A stretch of DNA of 5,129 bases from Actinomycetes bacterium (GTDB lineage: Bacteria > Actinomycetota > Acidimicrobiia > Acidimicrobiales > Palsa-688). How positions within the stretch are numbered: position 1 is the stretch's first letter; each line of letters opens with the position of its first letter. The stretch is from contig JAKACE010000174.1 of assembly GCA_021821705.1 (NCBI GenBank), positions 1 to 5,129 on the forward strand, given 5' to 3'. The notes beneath the pieces are model-generated. The model was not told where the DNA came from and searched no databases. It saw only the letters and a list, made by a program, of their open reading frames with translations. The translations under genes and the position numbers were made by a program. This document shows, in pieces, positions 1-5,129 of this stretch.

Positions 1-735
1 CCCGGTGTGCACCCCCATCGGGTCGAAGTTCTCGATGGAGCACACGATGATGCAGTTGTCGGCGCGGTCGCGCATCACCTCCAGCTCGTACTCCTTCCAG
101 CCGGCGATGGAGCGTTCGATGAGGATCTCGCTGATCGGGCTGGCGGCCAGGCCCTCCGAAGCGATCCTCTCCAGGGCGGGGCGGTCGTGGGCGATGCCGG
201 TGCCACCGCCGCCAAGGATGTACGAGGGGCGCACTATGACCGGGAAACCGATCCGTTCGCCGATGACGAGGGCCTCCTCCAGGTTGTTGGCGAAGCCGGA
301 GTCGGGTACCGCCAGGCCGATCTCGTTCATGGCGGCACGGAAGAGGCCCCGGTCCTCGGCCGTTGCGATGGCGAGGGCGTTGGCACCGATCAGCTCCACC
401 CCGAAGCGCTCCAAGGCCCCGCTCTCGTGCAGCTTCATGGCCAGGTTGAGCCCGGTCTGGCCGCCGAGGGTGGGCAGCAGGGCGTCCGGGCGCTCGCGCT
501 CGATGACCGCCTCGAGCACCTCGGGCACCAGCGGCTCGATGTAGGTGCGGTCGGCCACCTCGGGGTCGGTCATTATGGTGGCGGGGTTGGAATTGACCAG
601 CACGACCCGAAAGCCCTCTGCCTTGAGGGCGCGGCACGCCTGCGTGCCCGAGTAGTCGAACTCGCACGCCTGGCCGATGACGATCGGCCCGGAGCCGATC
701 ACGAGCACCGATGTGATGTCCTGCCTCTTAGGCAC
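1..735 (-). CDS. carB: Carbamoyl-phosphate synthase large subunit, N-terminal part (cut by window edge)
   Basis: Large subunit of glutamine-dependent carbamoyl-phosphate synthase. Cytoplasmic, it works with CarA to make carbamoyl phosphate from bicarbonate, 2 ATP and ammonia channelled from CarA. Only residues 1-245 of roughly 1,080 expected are present. Residues 7-125 form the pre-ATP-grasp domain ([20 protein letters not shown] near the start, [12 protein letters not shown] at 89-100). The first ATP-grasp domain, which phosphorylates bicarbonate, follows. Residues known from E. coli CarB fall at identical numbers: R129, R169, G175-G176, E215 and H243, so there are no indels up to the edge. 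The GTG start at 735 is chosen because it gives MPKRQDI, a typical CarB N-terminus, and has a strong Shine-Dalgarno 8 nt upstream. It overlaps the end of carA by 8 bp, so coupled translation giving balanced subunits is likely. The family assignment is certain; the rest of the gene lies beyond base 1. Confidence 0.98.
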   Translation of the reverse strand, partial: MPKRQDITSVLVIGSGPIVIGQACEFDYSGTQACRALKAEGFRVVLVNSNPATIMTDPEVADRTYIEPLVPEVLEAVIERERPDALLPTLGGQTGLNLAMKLHESGALERFGVELIGANALAIATAEDRGLFRAAMNEIGLAVPDSGFANNLEEALVIGERIGFPVIVRPSYILGGGGTGIAHDRPALERIASEGLAASPISEILIERSIAGWKEYELEVMRDRADNCIIVCSIENFDPMGVHTG

Positions 736-1894
736 GGGCAGTGCCTCCCTTCGCTCCGCAACGTTCCATCAGCTCGGCGAACTCCGCGAACAGGTACCTG
801 GCATCGTGCGGGCCGGGCCCGGCCTCGGGGTGGTACTGGACCGAGAACGCCGGGACGTCGCGGAAGGCCAGGCCCTCGATCACCCCGTCGTTGAGGTTGA
901 CGTGAGTGACCTCGACGCCCCCGCCCAGGGCCTCGGCGGCGACGGCGTAGTTGTGGTTCTGGCTGGTTATCTCGACCCCCCCGGTGGCCAGGCGCCGCAC
1001 GGGGTGGTTGCCGCCGTGGTGGCCGAACGGCAACTTGTAGGTGCGGGCCCCGAGCGCCCGGGCCAGGATCTGGTGCCCGAGGCAGATGCCGAACACCGGC
1101 ACCTGCCCCACCAGGGCCTGCACCGCCTCAACGGCGCCCGTGACAGCGGCGGGGTCGCCGGGGCCGTTCGAGAGGAACACGCCGTCGGGGGCCATGGCCA
1201 GCACGTCCGGGGCCGGTGTGGTGGCCGGCACCACGGTGACGGTGGCGATCTCCCCCAGGTTGCGCAGGATGTTGCGCTTGATGCCAAAGTCGTAGGCGAC
1301 GACGGAGAACGGGCCTTCTCCGGCGCGGTAGCTCTCCGTGCAGCTCACCTCGCTCACCAGGTTGCGGCCTTGCGTCGGCGGCTCGGCTCGGGCAGCCGCC
1401 AGCAGTGCGGCCTCGTCGAGCGAACCAGGTCCCGAGTCGACGGGCCCGTACGCTCCCGGCATGGAACCCTCGTCGCGCAGGCAGCGTGTGAGCCGCCTGG
1501 TGTCGACGCCGGCCATGGCCCGCAGGCCGTGGCGGGCCATGAACCCGCCGAGGGTCTCGACGGCCCTCCAGTTGCTCGGGCGGCCCGTCAGCTCACGCAC
1601 CACAACGCCGCGACAAAAGGGCCGGCGGCTCTCGTCGTCCTCGGGGGCGACACCGTAGTTCCCGATGTGGGGGTAGGTGAAGGTGACGACCTGGCCGGCG
1701 TAGGACGGATCGGTCATGACCTCCTGGTAGCCGGCCATCACAGTGTTGAAGACCACCTCCCCTGTCACCGGCTCCCCTGTCACCGGCTCCCCTGTCACCG
1801 GGCCCGTTGCGTCCTGGCCGAAACCGAGCACCTCTCCCTCGAAGACCGACCCGTCGGCCAGTACCAGGAGCCCCTCACGCCAGGGCTCTGTCAT
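728..1894 (-). CDS. carA: Carbamoyl-phosphate synthase small (glutaminase) subunit
   Basis: Hydrolyses glutamine and passes ammonia to CarB. The 388 residues are normal length or slightly long for the family. The N-terminal small-chain domain covers about residues 8-150 ([16 protein letters not shown] at 50-65, YPHIGNYG at 74-81). The class I glutamine amidotransferase domain covers about 195-380: [12 protein letters not shown] at 237-248, nucleophile C271 in GICLGHQ, and catalytic H355 and E357 in QYHPE. The ATG at 1894 shares four bases (ATGA) with the pyrC stop and has a perfect AGGAGG 7 nt upstream, so the start is secure. The oddity is residues 32-46, where VTGE recurs three times from a 15-bp DNA repeat. 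E. coli CarA has a single VGEVVFN there, so the loop is about 10-14 residues longer. With one CPSase visible, the enzyme may also serve arginine synthesis (inference). Confidence 0.98.
   Translation of the reverse strand: MTEPWREGLLVLADGSVFEGEVLGFGQDATGPVTGEPVTGEPVTGEVVFNTVMAGYQEVMTDPSYAGQVVTFTYPHIGNYGVAPEDDESRRPFCRGVVVRELTGRPSNWRAVETLGGFMARHGLRAMAGVDTRRLTRCLRDEGSMPGAYGPVDSGPGSLDEAALLAAARAEPPTQGRNLVSEVSCTESYRAGEGPFSVVAYDFGIKRNILRNLGEIATVTVVPATTPAPDVLAMAPDGVFLSNGPGDPAAVTGAVEAVQALVGQVPVFGICLGHQILARALGARTYKLPFGHHGGNHPVRRLATGGVEITSQNHNYAVAAEALGGGVEVTHVNLNDGVIEGLAFRDVPAFSVQYHPEAGPGPHDARYLFAEFAELMERCGAKGGTARA
744..750 (-). promoter_or_regulatory. Shine-Dalgarno sequence of carB
   Basis: AGGGAGG on the minus strand, inside the last codons of carA, 8 nt before the GTG at 735. 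It fixes the carB start and shows that carB has its own ribosome entry site as well as the 8-bp overlap. Confidence 0.8.
1761..1805 (-). repeat. 15-bp in-frame tandem repeat in carA, three copies
   Basis: Plus-strand unit CCTGTCACCGGCTCC occurs at 1761-1775 and 1776-1790 without change. A third copy at 1791-1805 differs only at bases 12 and 13 of the unit. On the coding strand it gives the pentapeptide period [15 protein letters not shown]. The near-perfect DNA identity, including third codon positions, points to recent duplication by slippage rather than old protein divergence. The array lies in the N-terminal domain of CarA just before the conserved VVFNT strand. Confidence 0.95.
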
Positions 1895-3171
1895 CTCTGC
1901 GCCTCCTCTGCGATAACAACGGGTTCCCCGGCCAGCACGGTGTGCCGGGCACGACCGGCCAGTTCGCGGCCGGCGAAAGGGGTATTGCGGCTGCGGCTGG
2001 CCAAGGCCGACGCCACGACGGTCCACCGGCGCCCCGGGTCCAGGACACACAGGTTGGCGGCGGCCCCGGGGCAGACCGGGCCACCGTGAGTGCCGGTCAG
2101 CCCGGCTATGGCGGCCGGTTGCCACGACATAAGGGCGACGACCCTCTCGACGGGCAGGCCTGAGAAGCTCGAGGCCACGGCGAAGGCCGTCTCCAGGCCC
2201 ACCATCCCGGGGGCGGCGTCGCAGAACGACACCTGTTTGGCCTCCGGCGGATGGGGGGCGTGGTCGGTGGCGATGGCGTCGACCACACCTGCGGCCAGGG
2301 CCTCCAGCAGGGCCGAGCGGTCGCCGTGGGCACGCAGGGGCGGGTTCACCTTGTAGGAGGTGTCGTAGCCGGCCACGCAGTCCTCCTCCAGAGCCAGATG
2401 GTGGGGCGTGGCCTCGGCGGTCACGGCCACGCCGGCGGCCTTGGCGGCGCGGACGGCGTCGACAGCACCGGCCGTCGACAAGTGCAGTAGGTGAAGGCGG
2501 GCGCCGGTGGCCCGGGCCAGCGCCAGGTCCCGCAGGACCGTCACCTCCTCCGCCACGGCCGGCCGGCCTGGCAGGCCGAGAAGGCTGGACCAGGCACCCT
2601 CGTTCATGCAGCCGTCGCCGGTGAGCGCCGGGTCCTCGCAGTGGTCGGCGATGACCGCCCCGAGCGAGCGGGAGTACTCCATGGCCCGGCGCATCAAGGC
2701 CGGGCTGGCCACGCAGCTGCCGTCGTCGGTGAAGATGCGCACGCCCTCGGCCGCCATCTCCGCCATGTTGGCAAGGGAACGCCCGAGGCGGCCCTCGGTG
2801 ATCGTCCCGGCCGGACGGACGTCGCAGAGCGCGCCCCGGGCCATTTGCAGGACGTGGCGGACGACGGCCGCCGAACTGGCCGCCGGCTCGGTGTTGGGCA
2901 TCGCCACCACAGCGGTGTAGCCGCCCAGGGCGGCAGCGCGCGAGCCCGTCTCGATGGTCTCGGCCTCCTCGCCACCGGGCTCGCGCAGATGGCAGTGCAG
3001 GTCGACCAGGCCCGGGGCCACGATGCAACCCTCCGCATCGAGCACCAGGGCGCCGGCCGGCCGGCTGAGCTCGCCCGGAGGCGCCACCTCGCTCACGACG
3101 TCGCCCTTGACCACGACGTCGGCGCGCCGGGCTCCGGTCTGGTCGAGCACGGTGCCTCTGCTCAGGAACAA
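1891..3171 (-). CDS. pyrC: Dihydroorotase, class I (PyrC type)
   Basis: Zinc-dependent cytoplasmic amidohydrolase that cyclises N-carbamoyl-L-aspartate to dihydroorotate, step three of UMP synthesis. The 426 residues are normal for class I enzymes. An N-terminal beta strand is followed by the TIM barrel: [10 protein letters not shown] at 57-66 carries metal ligands H59 and H61 and substrate-binding R63. N93 lies in MPNTEP, metal-site Asp in FTDDG (D150), then H177, H230, N276 in NPPLR and catalytic D303 in ATDHAPH. An Asp rather than a carboxylated Lys at the 150 position is the class I pattern. SRNTPFAG near 393-400 is a conserved C-terminal signature. The start is uncertain: TTG 3171 gives [10 protein letters not shown], matching the usual M-x-LIRG opening, 7 nt after pyrB stops. 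TTG 3189 (six residues longer, 11-bp overlap with pyrB) is possible. GTG 3150, with AGAGG upstream, would lose the first strand. The stop overlaps carA. Confidence 0.97.
   Translation of the reverse strand: MFLSRGTVLDQTGARRADVVVKGDVVSEVAPPGELSRPAGALVLDAEGCIVAPGLVDLHCHLREPGGEEAETIETGSRAAALGGYTAVVAMPNTEPAASSAAVVRHVLQMARGALCDVRPAGTITEGRLGRSLANMAEMAAEGVRIFTDDGSCVASPALMRRAMEYSRSLGAVIADHCEDPALTGDGCMNEGAWSSLLGLPGRPAVAEEVTVLRDLALARATGARLHLLHLSTAGAVDAVRAAKAAGVAVTAEATPHHLALEEDCVAGYDTSYKVNPPLRAHGDRSALLEALAAGVVDAIATDHAPHPPEAKQVSFCDAAPGMVGLETAFAVASSFSGLPVERVVALMSWQPAAIAGLTGTHGGPVCPGAAANLCVLDPGRRWTVVASALASRSRNTPFAGRELAGRARHTVLAGEPVVIAEEAQR
1902..1907 (-). promoter_or_regulatory. Shine-Dalgarno sequence of carA
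   Basis: AGGAGG on the minus strand within the end of pyrC, 7 nt before the carA ATG at 1894. It is the textbook-perfect ribosome site of the operon and settles the start of carA. Confidence 0.85.
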
Positions 3172-3178
3172 CTGCCGC

Positions 3179-4149
<971 letters not shown>

Positions 4150-4153
<4 letters not shown>

Positions 4154-4845
4154 GCTCGGCCTCCATCGGGCCCGCCGGCCGGCGCCACCACGTCCTGCAT
4201 GCCTGCGGGCGTCACCACGTCCTGCATGCCTGCGGGCGTCACCACGTCCTGCATGCCTGCCGGGGCGACCTGAGCGCCGGAGTCGAGGAGATCCCCGAGC
4301 ACGACGCCCCGCTCGCTCACGTCCACCATCTCGGTGCGGCGCGTCGGAAGGTTCTTGCCGACGAAGTCCGGGCGCACCGGCAGCTCGCGGTGGCCACGGT
4401 CCACCATCACGGCCAGCTGGACGCAGGAGGGCCGGCCCAGGTCGCACAGGGCGTTGAGCGCCGCTCTCACCGTCCGGCCGGTGAACAGCACGTCGTCACA
4501 GAGGACGACCACCGCCCCGTCGACCGGCACCGGCATCTCGGTCGCTGCGAAGGGGACGACCGGGCGCAACCCGATGTCGTCGCGGTAGTAGGCCACGTCC
4601 AGGCTGCCCACAGGCACCGCTGTGCCGCCCACCTGGGCGATCACCGCGGCCAGGGCCTCGGCGAACCACACGCCTCCGGTCTGCAGGCCGACCAGCACCA
4701 GGTCGGCAGTCCCCCGGTTGTGCTCGATCACCTCGTGGGCGATCCGCCAGATCGCCCTGCGGACGTCGCCGGCGTCCATGACAACGGCACGGCCCCGGAA
4801 GGCTCCACCGGGCGGGGCCACCAGAGCGCGCTCACGCTCACCCAA
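4150..4845 (-). CDS. pyrR: PyrR: pyrimidine operon RNA-binding regulator / uracil phosphoribosyltransferase, with repeat tail
   Basis: In Gram-positives and actinobacteria PyrR binds hairpins in pyr mRNA when loaded with UMP and lowers expression; many also convert uracil and PRPP to UMP. Here 231 residues against the usual 180-195. Residues 20-190 form the type I phosphoribosyltransferase fold: VRRAIWRIAHEVIE at 28-41, LDVAYYRDD at 82-90, PRPP signature DDVLFTGRT at 117-125, and VDRGHRELP at 148-156 with FVGKNLPT following. H37, R34, H152, R153 and K164 match residues implicated in RNA binding in Bacillus. Two deviations: the pyrophosphate loop reads QTGG (G57) where Bacillus has KTRG and Mycobacterium PTRG, and W33 replaces the Bacillus T18. 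The C-terminal 42 residues are a low-complexity tail of PAGMQDVV repeats absent from those relatives. TTG 4845 is chosen because AGGAG lies 7 nt upstream and the N-terminus matches the family. The stop overlaps pyrB. The family is certain; UPRTase activity is doubtful. Confidence 0.97.
4160..4164 (-). promoter_or_regulatory. Shine-Dalgarno sequence of pyrB
   Basis: GGAGG on the minus strand, inside the last codons of pyrR, 6 nt before TTG 4153. It decides in favour of the TTG start over the longer open frame. Confidence 0.85.
4186..4260 (-). repeat. 27-bp in-frame tandem repeat in the 3' end of pyrR, 2.8 copies
   Basis: The plus-strand unit begins CACCACGTCCTGCATGCCTG and ends CGGGCGT. Copies at 4186-4212 and 4213-4239 are identical over 27 bases; the third matches for 21 bases (4240-4260) and then diverges. 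On the coding strand the period is nine residues, PAGMQDVVT, with V(A/T)PAG occurring four times and MQDVV three times. Identity at synonymous positions suggests recent slippage or unequal exchange. The array ends about 22 nt before the pyrB Shine-Dalgarno, so copy-number changes stay in frame and leave pyrB initiation untouched. Confidence 0.96.
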
Positions 4846-4852
4846 CAGGGTT

Positions 4853-4857
4853 CTCCT
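4853..4857 (-). promoter_or_regulatory. Shine-Dalgarno sequence of pyrR
   Basis: AGGAG on the minus strand, 7 nt before TTG 4845; it fixes the pyrR start. It directly adjoins the base of the PyrR-loop hairpin, and its two central G residues (4856, 4855) can pair with C at 4900-4901. Confidence 0.85.
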
Positions 4858-4898
4858 CTCTCCCGTGCCGGCCTCGCTGGACCGGCTTCACGGTCGAG
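4858..4898 (-). promoter_or_regulatory. Candidate PyrR-binding RNA hairpin at the pyrR ribosome site
   Basis: Read on the minus strand: the upper stem GCCGGUC (4886-4880) pairs with GGCCGGC (4873-4867) for 7 bp, with one U-G pair, around the hexaloop CAGCGA (4879-4874). A GAA bulge (4889-4887) lies on the 5' side. Below it CCGU (4893-4890) pairs with ACGG (4866-4863). A symmetric GA/GA step (4895-4894 with 4862-4861), which can form tandem sheared G-A pairs, leads to CUC (4898-4896) with GAG (4860-4858). Known PyrR loops have a CNGNGA hexaloop, a UCC/GG closing context and a purine-rich 5' bulge below the upper stem, all present here. No U-run follows, so an attenuator is unlikely. The position beside the Shine-Dalgarno fits translational repression, as described for mycobacterial PyrR. 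The structure was folded by eye. Confidence 0.82.
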
Positions 4899-5129
4899 CG
4901 GTGATCTTATCCCCGTCCGGACGGACCTCGTGGGCTATAGCCGCCAGCATGCCGTTGACGAAGCCGCTCGACTCGTCGGTGGAGTAGGCCTTGGCCAGCT
5001 CGACGGCCTCGGATATGACCACGCTGGTAGGCACGTCGGGCCGCCAACCGAGCTCGTAGGTGGCCATGCGCAGCAGGGCCCGGTCCACCACCGGCATGCG
5101 CTCGAGCGCCCAATCGATGGCGTGCCCGG
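4888..5129 (-). CDS. nusB: Transcription antitermination factor NusB, C-terminal part (cut by window edge)
   Basis: NusB is an all-helical RNA-binding protein that, with NusE (ribosomal protein S10), binds boxA RNA to support antitermination, chiefly of rRNA operons. Only the last 79 residues are in the window, of about 130-160 expected; the 5' end lies beyond base 5129. Diagnostic stretches are DWALERMPVVDRALLRMATY (visible residues 5-24), the DVPTSVVISEAVELAKAYST segment and FVNGMLAAIA near the end, all matching the conserved C-terminal helices. The tail HEVRPDGDKITARP is short and polar. The stop TGA is at 4890-4888, within the 5' arm of the PyrR hairpin, 42 nt before pyrR. The same order of nusB before pyr genes occurs in other actinobacteria, so pyrR may be partly transcribed from the nusB promoter, outside the window. 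Confidence 0.95.
   Translation of the reverse strand, partial: GHAIDWALERMPVVDRALLRMATYELGWRPDVPTSVVISEAVELAKAYSTDESSGFVNGMLAAIAHEVRPDGDKITARP

Noticed and set aside
1895..3028. Upstream extension of the carA frame to 3028, giving a 766-residue fusion-like protein
   Set aside because: The added part is a low-complexity shadow of pyrC. The ATG at 1894, with AGGAGG 7 nt upstream and an ATGA overlap, is the clear start.
4154..4447. Upstream extension of pyrB to 4447 with an arginine-rich N-terminus containing repeats
   Set aside because: The extension is the pyrR 27-bp array and upstream pyrR sequence in another frame. PyrB homologues begin at MTxRHLL, and TTG 4153 has GGAGG 6 nt upstream.
4863..4893. 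Junction hairpin as an intrinsic terminator ending nusB
   Set aside because: No U-run follows the stem on the minus strand; the next bases are GAGAGGAGAA, the pyrR ribosome site.

Overview
The window is a high-GC stretch (about 70% by eye) read entirely from the minus strand, so genes run from right to left. It holds the start of a de novo pyrimidine operon in the order nusB (3' end) - pyrR - pyrB - pyrC - carA - carB (5' end). The high GC, frequent GTG and TTG starts, a PyrR regulator and the nusB-pyrR junction suggest an Actinomycetota chromosome. Protein style hints at an acidimicrobial or related deep-branching lineage, but that placement is inference. There are no mobile elements, tRNAs, rRNAs, CRISPR arrays or foreign-looking genes.

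Layout from upstream to downstream: 5129-4888 is the C-terminal part of NusB. After 42 noncoding bases comes pyrR (4845-4150), then pyrB (4153-3179), pyrC (about 3171-1891), carA (1894-728) and carB (735 to the left edge, cut at residue 245). pyrR/pyrB and pyrC/carA overlap by 4 bp, carA/carB by 8 bp, and pyrB/pyrC are separated by about 7 bp. This tight packing fits one translationally coupled transcript. No gene-free stretch exceeds 42 bases, and no terminator is seen.

The enzymes cover the first three steps of UMP synthesis. CarA-CarB makes carbamoyl phosphate from glutamine, bicarbonate and ATP, PyrB joins it to aspartate, and PyrC closes the ring to dihydroorotate. pyrD, pyrE and pyrF are not in the window. 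All visible catalytic motifs are intact.

The most informative noncoding element is an RNA hairpin at the nusB-pyrR junction. It has the hallmarks of a PyrR-binding loop: a CAGCGA hexaloop fitting CNGNGA, a 7-bp upper stem and a GAA bulge on the 5' side. It sits against the pyrR Shine-Dalgarno sequence, lacks a terminator U-tract, and contains the nusB stop codon in its 5' arm. This points to translational rather than attenuation control by PyrR plus UMP. Other unusual points are two in-frame coding minisatellites (27 bp in the pyrR tail, 15 bp near the carA start), a PyrR whose pyrophosphate loop reads TGG instead of TRG, and three successive TTG starts. I found no new defence or mobile system; this is a core metabolic operon with some unusual details.
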